This document shows positions 54,942 through 62,209 of a DNA stretch of 62,209 nucleotides, in pieces. Position numbers and translations under genes: made by a program. The notes below the pieces were generated by a model. The model had not been told where the DNA came from, searched no databases, and saw nothing but the letters and a program-made list of their open reading frames with translations. Numbering within the stretch: position 1 is the first letter of the stretch; every line of letters starts with the position of its first letter. The stretch spans positions 1-62,209 of the forward strand of contig CACKNC010000008.1 in the NCBI GenBank assembly GCA_902601455.1. The letters are read 5' to 3'. Source of the DNA: an uncultured Alphaproteobacteria bacterium (GTDB lineage: Bacteria > Pseudomonadota > Alphaproteobacteria > HIMB59 > GCA-002718135).

Positions 54942-57506
54942 TTAAAGCAGTTTTTCCAGTACTGCAAAAGGAGAATCAGGATCAGCAGATTTTTTTTTCT
55001 TTTTTGATATTTTTTTATCTTTAGGTTTTAATTTCAATTTTATTTTTTTAGATTTAATTATTCCAGACTGAGGAATTATTTTTTTAGACTCATAAAAAAA
55101 TAAAATTCTCTCATTAGGTAAATTCGTGTAATTTAAACCACAGTAAACTAATATATCTTTTAATTGCTCCCGGTTACAACCCACGGGATTCATTAAATCT
55201 GCTGAGTCAAGAAATGGTCCTAATTTCAATTTTTGTCTTGTTAAAAAAAAGATTCTCTCAAAAACATCAATTCTCAGGGCAAAGTTTTTAAGTTTCAGAT
55301 AACCTATAGCAAGCCAATAGCCTTGTTTCATTTCAATATCTGATAAAAAAGATACTCTTCCATCTTTAGGTAAAGGTAAAAATCCCTGAAATTTATAGTT
55401 ATTAAAAACCGTCCAGAGAATTGCTAGTAATTCCATTGAAGCTTTCTTAAGAAAGTTTGGAACAAAAAAATATTTAGCTCCAATTCGTATCCCTAGTTTT
55501 GATAATGAGTTTTTTTCTTCCTGAGTAATGTTTTTTAAATAATCTCGAAACTCATCAGTTGGATATGTTCCAAGACTCTCAAATAAATTATACTGTATTG
55601 CTCTTATTTTAGGTGATAATTTATCATCAATCGTTTCATTAATTGGCCACAATTTTGATCTTATTAGTTCATCAATCCAGTTTTGAAGTTTTGCTGAAAC
55701 CAATAATTTTTTTTCAGAGCTTAAATATTCAGTGTTTAATGCTTCAGCCAAGGGTGTGGATATTTTTGAGCCTTTTATTAATTGTCCTATTTTTTCTTCT
55801 CCCCAGAAAATTTTAATATTATCGTCAATATTTATATTACCAACATCTCCAAAACTAATTGAATCATTGGGAGCATTTAGGAAATTGTTAATTTTTTCTT
55901 CTATCATTAATCTAGTTGATTTTTTTACATGACTTAGAGAAAAAAGAGAATGAGAAATTACATCTTTATTAAATTTTAAATCAAAACCTACAAAAGACCC
56001 ATATTCTATATTGTTAATAATTAATGTTTTTTTGTTATTTATTTTAATATTCGTAGTCTTATCAATATTTGAAGAATTTAAAAAATACTTGGAAGTTGAG
56101 TCTACAAATCTATTTGTCAAACCCTCATGCAGTTTATCAGATAAATTATTTTCAATATCTTGAGTTGTTTCTTGCCAATATTTTTCATTATCTATCCAAT
56201 TTTGATGATTAGATATATATGTCCAAGTTCTAATTTGTGAAATTTTTAATGAAAGTTCTTCAATACCACCATTAAATTTTTGAAGACCTAAAATATTTTT
56301 TTCTAACCATGGTTTAGGAATTTTATTATTTTTGACTAGAAGTAAAAAAATTGTTTTTAGCAATTGAAGATATGTATCATTAAATAACTTTTGAAAATCT
56401 GGAATTCTACAAACATCCCATAATAATTTAACTCTTTCATTATTTATTAATAATTTATTAATTGACAGATCTTCAATTAAACTTCTAAAATTCAACTCAT
56501 CAACTGCATTTTTTTTATGAATAAAATAGTTATGAACAGGATATGTTTTTAAACTACTAAGAAGACTATCAGTGTTAGAAAAATTTAAATCAGAATTTCT
56601 CCAATAAATTTTATTGATTGACTCAAAGTTGCTATCTTCAATATTTTTAATTGTTTTGATATCTAAAATTCCTGCATTTTTAAGCAATGAAAAAGTACCA
56701 TTATTTTCATATCTTCCAGCTCTACCAGCAATTTGGCCTAATTCATTAGGGTGTAAATTTCTTTTAAATCTTCCATCAAATTTCTCAATTGAAGAAAATG
56801 CAACGTGATTAATGTTTAGATTTAAACCCATCCCAATTGCATCTGTGGCAACTAAAAAATCTACTTTTTTATCTTCATAAATTTCTACTTGAGCGTTTCT
56901 TGTTCTTGGACTTAGAGACCCTAAAACTACGGCTGCTCCACCTCTGTGAGATCTTAGGTTTTCCGCAATCTCATAAATATTGTTGATATTAAATGCTATA
57001 ATTGCTGATCTTGGTTTAAGTTTAGAAAAATTAGTATTTGAAACAAAACTTAATCTTGAAAATCTTTCTCTAGACTCGATCATAATTTTAGGAAAAATTT
57101 TTATTAATAATGATTTTATTGTCAATGAACCTAAAAAAATTGTTTCATATTCACCTCTTGTATGTAGTAAGTTATCTGTAAAGATATGACCTCTTTCATA
57201 ATCAGAGGCTAATTGGATCTCATCAATTACAACACATTCAACATTAAGATTTTTAGGAATAGATTCTACTGTACAAAAAAAATATTTTGCTTCTTTTGGT
57301 ATAAATTTTTCCTCACCGGTAATTAATGCCACTTTATTGATACCTACTCTTTTAACAGCCTTATCATAATTTTCTCTTGCTAATAAACGCAATGGAAAAC
57401 CAAAAATACCAGACTGATAGGCCATCATCCTATCAAACGCCAAATAAGTTTTTCCAGTATTAGTAGGACCTAATATGGCTACTAAGTTGCCATCAACTTC
57501 AACCAC
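54942..57506 (-). CDS. SUV3-like RNA/DNA helicase
   Basis: An 854-aa superfamily-2 helicase related to mitochondrial SUV3 and common in alphaproteobacteria. Walker A GPTNTGKT (13-20), motif II IDEIQLA (94-100), motif III GSLTIKS, VVLGSLSPRTRN, motif V DAIGMGLNLNI and motif VI QIAGRAGRY are all present. The middle is poorly conserved; near the C-terminus come DLMNPVGCNREQLKDIL and a basic tail (KLKLKPKDKKISKKKKKSAD). The substrate in bacteria is unclear, probably RNA. Lies 5 nt after acnA and upstream of the terB-fdxA-carD chain. Confidence 0.9.
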   Translation of the reverse strand: MVEVDGNLVAILGPTNTGKTYLAFDRMMAYQSGIFGFPLRLLARENYDKAVKRVGINKVALITGEEKFIPKEAKYFFCTVESIPKNLNVECVVIDEIQLASDYERGHIFTDNLLHTRGEYETIFLGSLTIKSLLIKIFPKIMIESRERFSRLSFVSNTNFSKLKPRSAIIAFNINNIYEIAENLRSHRGGAAVVLGSLSPRTRNAQVEIYEDKKVDFLVATDAIGMGLNLNINHVAFSSIEKFDGRFKRNLHPNELGQIAGRAGRYENNGTFSLLKNAGILDIKTIKNIEDSNFESINKIYWRNSDLNFSNTDSLLSSLKTYPVHNYFIHKKNAVDELNFRSLIEDLSINKLLINNERVKLLWDVCRIPDFQKLFNDTYLQLLKTIFLLLVKNNKIPKPWLEKNILGLQKFNGGIEELSLKISQIRTWTYISNHQNWIDNEKYWQETTQDIENNLSDKLHEGLTNRFVDSTSKYFLNSSNIDKTTNIKINNKKTLIINNIEYGSFVGFDLKFNKDVISHSLFSLSHVKKSTRLMIEEKINNFLNAPNDSISFGDVGNINIDDNIKIFWGEEKIGQLIKGSKISTPLAEALNTEYLSSEKKLLVSAKLQNWIDELIRSKLWPINETIDDKLSPKIRAIQYNLFESLGTYPTDEFRDYLKNITQEEKNSLSKLGIRIGAKYFFVPNFLKKASMELLAILWTVFNNYKFQGFLPLPKDGRVSFLSDIEMKQGYWLAIGYLKLKNFALRIDVFERIFFLTRQKLKLGPFLDSADLMNPVGCNREQLKDILVYCGLNYTNLPNERILFFYESKKIIPQSGIIKSKKIKLKLKPKDKKISKKKKKSADPDSPFAVLEKLL

Positions 57507-57511
57507 TGATT

Positions 57512-60151
57512 TTATGAAGCTTTTTTAATAATTGTATTTAACACGTATTGAAGAATACCACCTTGCCTATAATAATCCAGCTCTTTAATTGTATCTATCC
57601 TACACAACAGTTTTATAATTTGTTTTTGATCAGATTGAATTTCACAATCAATGATTGAATTTGGACTGATGTTGTTTAAGCCAATTATTGAAACTATTTC
57701 ACTACCTTTGAGCTCAAGTTTTTCTTTATTTTGACCATCAGTAAATTGAAGAGGTAAAACACCCATTCCAATAAGATTTGAACGATGTATTCTCTCAAAA
57801 CTCTCAGCTATAACTGCTTTTATTCCCAATAATTTTGTACCTTTAGCCGCCCAATCTCTTGAAGAGCCAGTTCCATATTCTTTACCTGCAAAAACAATTA
57901 ATGGAATATTTTTTTTCTCATATTCAATAGCGGCATCATAAATCGACATTTGTTCATCTTTTTCAAAAAATTTGGTAATTCCTCCTTCAGTCCCAGGAAG
58001 AATGTGATTTTTAATACGAATATTTGCAAAAGTGCCTCTCATCATTATTTCATGATTACCTCGCCTAGATCCATAAGAATTAAAATCTTTTCTACTTATT
58101 TGTCTTTCATTTAAATATTTACCAGCAGGGCTATCTGGTTTTATTGCTCCTGCTGGCGATATATGATCAGTAGTCACACTATCACCTAAAATAGCAAGAA
58201 TTCTTGCATTAAAAATATCTTTGATTTGAGTTTTTTCATCAGAAAAGAAAGGTGGATGTTTTATGTAAGTGCTTGACTCACTCCACGAGTAAGTATTGTC
58301 AGAGACACTTTTTATTGATTGCCAATTTTTGTCACCATTATATATTTCTTTGTATCTTTTTTTAAACATTTCAGTGGATAAAGATTTTTCAACTATTTCA
58401 TTTATTTCAGAAGAAGAAGGCCACAAATCATTGAGAAAGATTTCTTTACCCAAGTTGCTAACCCCGATTGGCTCATTGAAAATATCAATGTTCATGTTCC
58501 CTGCGAGAGCAAAAGCCACAACTAATGGAGGTGAAGCTAAAAAATTTGCTTTAACTTCTTGATGAACTCTACCTTCAAAATTTCTATTACCTGATAAGAC
58601 TGAACAGACAGTTAAATTTTTCTCTTTAATTTCACTAGATATCCTCTCTTCTAATGGGCCTGAGTTACCTATACAAGTTGTGCAACCATATCCAACCAAA
58701 TTAAAACCAATTTGGTCTAAATATTTTGATAAATTTGCTTTGTCCAGATAATCACTTACAACCTTACTACCAGGAGCTAAACTAGTTTTAACCCATGGTT
58801 TTACAGACAAACCAAGTTCTACTGCTTTTTTTGCAACCAAACCAGCAGCGACCATAACATTAGGATTGGATGTGTTTGTGCAACTAGTAATAGCTGCAAT
58901 TACTACATCTCCTGATTGAAGCATCTTATTATTTTTTGATTTATCATATACTGCTTCGTCAATAGTTTTAAACACTCTTGGAATATCCTTAACTAATATT
59001 TTATCCTGCGGTCTTTTTGGACCAGCAACAGAAGGTTCAATAGTGCTTATATCCAAACTTACAGTTTCATCAAAATAAGGGTTATAATTACTGTCAATCC
59101 AAAGTTTTTGTAATGAAGTGTACCTCTTTACAATTTCTAACTGATGATCATCTTTACCAGAGAGCTCTAAATATTTTATAGTTTCTTTGTCTGTTGAAAA
59201 AAACCCACATGTAGCACCGTATTCAGGAGCCATATTTGAAATCGTTGATCTGTCAGAAAGTGAAAGATTATTTAAACCATCACCATAAAACTCTACAAAT
59301 TTACCAACCACTCCATGTTTTCTTAATATTTCAGTAATAGTTAATACTAAATCTGTTGCCGTTATGCCCTCACTAAGCTTTCCTGATAAATTAAAACCAA
59401 CCACTTTTGGAATATTCATAGATATGGGTTGGCCTAACATAGCAGCCTCAGCTTCTATGCCACCAACCCCCCAACCTAACACTGAAAGAGCATTAACCAT
59501 GGTTGTATGACTATCAGTACCAACAACCGAATCAGGATAAAGGTAATTTTCTCTATTAAATTTGTTAGACCAGATCGTAGTAGCAATATTCTCAAGATTT
59601 ACCTGGTGACATATTCCGCCGCCTGGGGGGGCTAAATAAAAGTTGTTAAAAGATTGTTGTCCCCACTTTAAAAACTCATACCTCTCTTTGTTTCTCTCAA
59701 ATTCTTTTTTCACATTTTCTTCATATGCCTGATCATTACCAAAATGATCTACCATAACAGAGTGATCTATAACAAGATCCACTCTTGATAGCGGATTAAT
59801 TTTGTTGGGATCTATTCCTTTATTTTTTAATGCATCTCTCATAGCTGCTAAATCAGCAACAGCTGGCACACCAGTGAAGTCTTGCATTAAGACCCTTGTT
59901 GGTGAAAATGATATTTCAAAATTTTCTTTAGATTCATTGATTTTACTGCACAAATTTGAAATCATATTTTCAGTAACAGACTCTCCATCTTCATTTCTGA
60001 TTAAGTTTTCAAGAATAATTTTTATTGAATTAGGTATTTTTGTTAACTCAAACCCATAAGTGCTAGCAAGTATATTTAAATCGTAATAATTATAAATTTT
60101 GTCATCAATTGTAATTTTTTTAAGTGTATTGAAAGAATTTAGAGATCTCAT
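57512..60151 (-). CDS. acnA: Aconitate hydratase A
   Basis: An 879-aa aconitase. The 4Fe-4S ligands are Cys near 422 (TSCTNTSNP), 488 and 491 (YGCTTCIGNSGP); LMQDFTGVPAVADLAAMR, VVGTDSHTTMVNALSVLGWG, SRRGNHEIMMRGTFANIRIKN and FAGKEYGTGSSRDWAAKGT are characteristic of AcnA/IRP1. The length is normal. It supplies isocitrate to the TCA steps encoded at 13.7-25.7 kb. Its 348-bp upstream region is shared with the divergent histone-like gene. Confidence 0.97.
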   Translation of the reverse strand: MRSLNSFNTLKKITIDDKIYNYYDLNILASTYGFELTKIPNSIKIILENLIRNEDGESVTENMISNLCSKINESKENFEISFSPTRVLMQDFTGVPAVADLAAMRDALKNKGIDPNKINPLSRVDLVIDHSVMVDHFGNDQAYEENVKKEFERNKERYEFLKWGQQSFNNFYLAPPGGGICHQVNLENIATTIWSNKFNRENYLYPDSVVGTDSHTTMVNALSVLGWGVGGIEAEAAMLGQPISMNIPKVVGFNLSGKLSEGITATDLVLTITEILRKHGVVGKFVEFYGDGLNNLSLSDRSTISNMAPEYGATCGFFSTDKETIKYLELSGKDDHQLEIVKRYTSLQKLWIDSNYNPYFDETVSLDISTIEPSVAGPKRPQDKILVKDIPRVFKTIDEAVYDKSKNNKMLQSGDVVIAAITSCTNTSNPNVMVAAGLVAKKAVELGLSVKPWVKTSLAPGSKVVSDYLDKANLSKYLDQIGFNLVGYGCTTCIGNSGPLEERISSEIKEKNLTVCSVLSGNRNFEGRVHQEVKANFLASPPLVVAFALAGNMNIDIFNEPIGVSNLGKEIFLNDLWPSSSEINEIVEKSLSTEMFKKRYKEIYNGDKNWQSIKSVSDNTYSWSESSTYIKHPPFFSDEKTQIKDIFNARILAILGDSVTTDHISPAGAIKPDSPAGKYLNERQISRKDFNSYGSRRGNHEIMMRGTFANIRIKNHILPGTEGGITKFFEKDEQMSIYDAAIEYEKKNIPLIVFAGKEYGTGSSRDWAAKGTKLLGIKAVIAESFERIHRSNLIGMGVLPLQFTDGQNKEKLELKGSEIVSIIGLNNISPNSIIDCEIQSDQKQIIKLLCRIDTIKELDYYRQGGILQYVLNTIIKKAS

Positions 60152-60386
60152 ATTGTATATATAGTTTTATATAAAAGTACTTACACATAACTGACAATGT
60201 TTTTATCAAATAAATAACTATTGAGTTAACTGTAAGTTTTCACAACTAATAATACTAAAAAATAATTTGTACACTTGTTTTGTAAATTTTTAATTAGATT
60301 TCTGCGAAAAAAAGGGAAAGATAGAAATAAAATTAAAAAACAATTTTTTAAAAAAACTTTAATTATTTTTTGGTTTTCTAATATTG

Positions 60387-60416
60387 TTGACTTTATGCGT
60401 AAGTTTTGGGAATAAA
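60387..60416 (+). promoter_or_regulatory. Probable promoter of the histone-like gene
   Basis: TTGACT (60387-60392) followed at 18-bp spacing by AATAAA (60411-60416) gives a reasonable sigma-70-like promoter. It would start transcription near 60422, just ahead of the two leader hairpins, leaving a 5' UTR of nearly 80 nt. Confidence 0.4.
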
Positions 60417-60435
60417 AGAAAGCCTTTTATGTTTG

Positions 60436-60473
60436 TCACTTTTATAAAGTGATGATGGAGGGGGGTTCCTCCA
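60436..60473 (+). promoter_or_regulatory. Two adjacent hairpins in the leader of the histone-like gene
   Basis: Hairpin 1: TCACTTT (60436-60442) and AAAGTGA (60446-60452) pair perfectly around TAT. Hairpin 2: TGGAGG (60456-60461) and CCTCCA (60468-60473) pair perfectly around GGGGTT. The second is unusually G-rich for this genome and contains an anti-Shine-Dalgarno-like CCTCC. The real ribosome binding site AAGGAG is at 60488-60493, 6 nt before the ATG. A translational or transcript-stability switch is plausible. Confidence 0.5.
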
Positions 60474-60499
60474 CTATAACCCAATACAAGGAGCATTAA

Positions 60500-60724
60500 A
60501 TGGCAAAGAAGAAAAAGAAAGCAGCACCTAAGAAGAAGAAAGCTGCACCTAAGAGAAAGAAAGCTGCACCTAAGAGAAAAAAAGCAGCACCTAAGAAGAA
60601 GAAGAAAGCTGCACCTAAGAAGAAGAAAGCAGCTCCTAAGAAGAAAAAGAAAGCAGCACCTAAGAAGAAGAAAAAGGCTGCTCCTAAGAAAAAGAAAAAG
60701 GCTGCTAAGAAAAGAAGAAGATAA
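60500..60724 (+). CDS. Histone H1-like Lys/Ala/Pro repeat protein
   Basis: A 74-aa protein composed almost only of Lys, Ala, Pro and a few Arg: eight successive AAPK(K/R)KK(K) units ending in AAKKRRR. Such H1-like tails bind DNA or RNA electrostatically and occur in several marine alphaproteobacteria and chlamydiae. The DNA itself repeats (GCACCTAAGAAGAAG-like units of 18-21 bp), so copy number is prone to slippage. It has a strong Shine-Dalgarno, its own promoter-like region and a strong terminator, suggesting an abundant single-gene transcript. Exact role unknown; nucleoid compaction is a fair inference. Confidence 0.85.
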   Translation: MAKKKKKAAPKKKKAAPKRKKAAPKRKKAAPKKKKKAAPKKKKAAPKKKKKAAPKKKKKAAPKKKKKAAKKRRR

Positions 60725-60790
60725 ACTCTTTTTAGTAGCAAAAGAAAAAAAGTTAATTTTTTTCTTTTTCTTAATTTTTCTAAAATCTAT

Positions 60791-60816
60791 AAAAACGGGG
60801 GAGACCCCGTTTTTTT
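60791..60816 (+). terminator. Rho-independent terminator after the histone-like gene
   Basis: AAAAACGGGG-GAGA-CCCCGTTTTT is a textbook GC-rich stem with a 4-nt GAGA loop and a run of seven T's. It is about 70 nt past the stop codon and 37 nt before ccmA, and is the clearest terminator in the window. Confidence 0.9.
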
Positions 60817-60852
60817 ATTGTGTCAGATGCAAAATACTTTTAATCAGTAGAA

Positions 60853-61461
60853 ATGCTTCTTATTAACGATTTAAGTTTTTTTAGAAACGACGTTAAAATA
60901 TTTGAAAATTTAAATCTATCCTTAATTGATAAACAAATAATACAGATAAAAGGAAAAAATGGATCAGGTAAAACAACCCTTCTTCAAGTGATTTTAAATA
61001 TATTAGAAGCAAAGTCTGGTGAAATATTCTGGAAAGGTAAAAATATTAAAAAGAACATATTTAATTTTTATAACCAAACAACATTCATAATGGATAAAAA
61101 TACATCGACAAGAGAGTTGACTGTAATTGATAATATAAATTTATGGAAAGAATTATCATCATCTAAACTTTCTAGTGACCAAATTTTTTCTTTATTAAAA
61201 ACACTTGATATAGAAAAATATTATAATACTAAAGTCATGTATCTATCCTCAGGTGAAAATAAAAAGCTAGAATTAACTAGGTTAATATTAGAACAAAAAA
61301 AATTGTGGGTTTTAGATGAACCATATAATCACCTTGACGAAGCATCAATAGAAATACTGAGTCAAACTTTTTTAGACCATATTAATAATGGTGGCATGAT
61401 TCTATTTACTTCACATTTTAAGCCAAATATTGAAAACTTAGAAACTTTAAATTTAAGCTAA
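60853..61461 (+). CDS. ccmA: Cytochrome c biogenesis ATPase CcmA
   Basis: A 202-aa ABC ATPase of the haem-handling CcmABCD complex. Walker A GKNGSGKT (34-41), signature YLSSGENKKLELTRL (LSSGE where LSGGQ is usual, as in CcmA), Walker B LWVLDEPYNHLDE and a switch-like TSHF are present. The length is normal. It uses ATP to release holo-CcmE for cytochrome c maturation. ccmB begins 1 nt after its stop. Next to acnA, as in many alphaproteobacteria. Confidence 0.92.
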   Translation: MLLINDLSFFRNDVKIFENLNLSLIDKQIIQIKGKNGSGKTTLLQVILNILEAKSGEIFWKGKNIKKNIFNFYNQTTFIMDKNTSTRELTVIDNINLWKELSSSKLSSDQIFSLLKTLDIEKYYNTKVMYLSSGENKKLELTRLILEQKKLWVLDEPYNHLDEASIEILSQTFLDHINNGGMILFTSHFKPNIENLETLNLS

Positions 61462-61462
61462 A

Positions 61463-62134
61463 ATGACTATTGCAAAAAAAATATTTTCATTTTTAAAAAG
61501 AGAATCAAAATTATTTTTCAATAATATAGTGGATCTTTTTTCAAATATATTATTCTTTTTTTTATCTGTATTCGTATTTATTTTTGCATTAGGTACAGAC
61601 GAACAACTCCTGAAAACTATTGGTATTGGGATAATATGGTCTTTACTTCTTTTGAGCTCAACTTTAAGCCTAAGAAAATTTTATGAAGATGATTTCAGAA
61701 ATGGGGTTTTGATTATAATACATATGGGGGGAATGAGTTATGAGCTGATAGTTTTTTTAAAAATATTCTCACATTTTATTTTTGTACAAATACCTTTCTT
61801 AATTTCTTTACCTATTGTTGGTATTTTTTTTAATCTTCCAAGTAATGAAATATACAATCTGGTTTTAACTTTCATAATTGGATCATTGATTTTATCATGT
61901 TTGGGCTCTATTTCAGCATCAATGAATTTATTAAATAAAACAAACTTCTCAATCGGCTCTATAATTGTACTTTTGTTTAGTATACCCCTCATTATATTTT
62001 CTGTTGGTATAAATACTGCAGAAAATGATGTTAACTCTCTTATTAATCTATTAATTAGTATAGCTCTTATTTTTTTGGGAATTTCTCCTTGGGCAAGTGC
62101 AGCTTGTGTTAAATTAGCATTAAGAAATAAATAA
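61463..62134 (+). CDS. ccmB: Haem exporter membrane protein CcmB
   Basis: A 223-aa inner-membrane protein with six hydrophobic spans. FLKRESKLFFNNIVDLFSNI at the start, FALGTDEQLLKTIGIGIIWS, LLSSTLSLRKFYEDDFRNGVL and LGISPWASAACVKLAL at the end match CcmB. Pairs with CcmA. Its TAA shares one base with the following ATG (TAATG). Confidence 0.92.
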   Translation: MTIAKKIFSFLKRESKLFFNNIVDLFSNILFFFLSVFVFIFALGTDEQLLKTIGIGIIWSLLLLSSTLSLRKFYEDDFRNGVLIIIHMGGMSYELIVFLKIFSHFIFVQIPFLISLPIVGIFFNLPSNEIYNLVLTFIIGSLILSCLGSISASMNLLNKTNFSIGSIIVLLFSIPLIIFSVGINTAENDVNSLINLLISIALIFLGISPWASAACVKLALRNK

Positions 62135-62209
62135 TGTTTAAAATTTTTATAAATCCATCCAAGTTTAACAATTTTTCTGATATTATCTTTAAACCACTGT
62201 TTATTATCA
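62134..62209 (+). CDS. ccmC: Start of haem exporter protein CcmC (cut by window end)
   Basis: From the ATG at 62134 the frame reads MFKIFINPSKFNNFSDIIFK and stays open to the window edge. The FxNPxxF start is the common beginning of CcmC, and ccmA-ccmB-ccmC is the standard order. CcmC delivers haem to CcmE. Only 25 residues are visible, so the call rests mainly on position. Confidence 0.7.
   Translation, partial: MFKIFINPSKFNNFSDIIFKPLFII

Larger units (their letters stand above)
60152..60499. other. 348-bp divergent promoter region between acnA and the histone-like gene
   Basis: Very A/T-rich. On the acnA side only TATATA-like runs are visible (60155-60175). On the other side is a plausible promoter and a two-hairpin leader, listed separately. 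I see no further gene, repeat or tRNA in it. Confidence 0.6.

Noticed and set aside
60500..60724. AAG-rich repeats at 60.5 kb as a CRISPR or tandem DNA repeat
   Set aside because: The repeats are in frame, encode a Lys/Ala/Pro protein with start, ribosome binding site and stop, and have no spacers.

Overview
This window looks like a stretch of chromosome from a small, streamlined, AT-rich (roughly 30% G+C by eye) planktonic alphaproteobacterium of the SAR11 / HIMB59 / AEGEAN-169 kind. The evidence is the gene content (GcrA, CarD, DUF1737, a SUV3-like helicase next to fdxA and carD, RpoH, an acnA-ccmABC neighbourhood), the very short intergenic gaps and the heavy use of A/T-ending codons. The exact lineage is an inference; no rRNA gene is present. 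There are no phages, insertion sequences or CRISPR arrays.

Layout. 1-3.1 kb: the 5' part of priA, a transaldolase, a frameshifted DUF484 gene and a DUF1737 gene. 3.1-8.1 kb: an envelope and export patch with a MATE exporter, a beta-propeller/Ig-like/autotransporter-barrel surface protein and an MFS carrier. 8.2-13.6 kb: a complete ydcSTUV-patD operon (on the minus strand) for uptake of a polyamine-like cation plus gamma-aminobutyraldehyde dehydrogenase, with an intercistronic hairpin after the binding-protein gene. 13.7-25.7 kb: an oxidative TCA super-operon on the minus strand, sdhCDAB-mdh-sucCDAB-lpd. 25.7-26.0 kb: the longest gene-poor gap, holding a palindrome, two DnaA-box-like 9-mers and either a structured RNA or a broken small gene. 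26.0-30.3 kb: a tightly overlapped minus-strand chain (udgB, a 67-aa orphan, an MFS carrier, a 46-aa orphan, zapE, an alpha/beta hydrolase). 30.3-31.5 kb: DUF924, tRNA-Arg(UCG) and a YpeA-type acetyltransferase.

31.5-39.3 kb: a long minus-strand operon ffh-rpsP-rimM-trmD-rplS-leuC-leuD-leuB-asd, with a hairpin in the ffh leader. 39.4-43 kb: dapF-mtaB-ftsY-yciB. 43-44.8 kb: pgk and gcrA, divergently transcribed. 44.8-49.6 kb: an MFS carrier, GDP-mannose dehydratase and GDP-fucose synthase, an SDR lacking the usual catalytic motif, and panB. 49.6-51.9 kb: carbonic anhydrase, dusA and a PagL-like deacylase. 51.9-60.2 kb: a minus-strand block of rpoH, a degenerate phosphatase, carD, fdxA, a TerB-like protein, a SUV3-like helicase and acnA. 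60.2-62.2 kb: a Lys/Ala/Pro-repeat histone-H1-like protein behind a two-hairpin leader, a strong terminator, and ccmA-ccmB-ccmC (cut by the window end).

How it fits together. The window mixes core metabolism (a nearly complete TCA branch including aconitase, leucine, lysine/aspartate-family and pantothenate steps) with SRP components (ffh, ftsY), ribosome maturation and cell-cycle or stress regulators (GcrA, CarD, RpoH). All five convergent gene pairs are packed to the limit: four share interlocked 4-bp stop codons and the fifth has a 3-bp gap. I found no convincing new defence or mobile system. The best unexplained items are the overlapped orphan genes around zapE, the degenerate phosphatase between rpoH and carD, the leaders of ffh and the histone-like gene, and the 25.7-26.0 kb gap.
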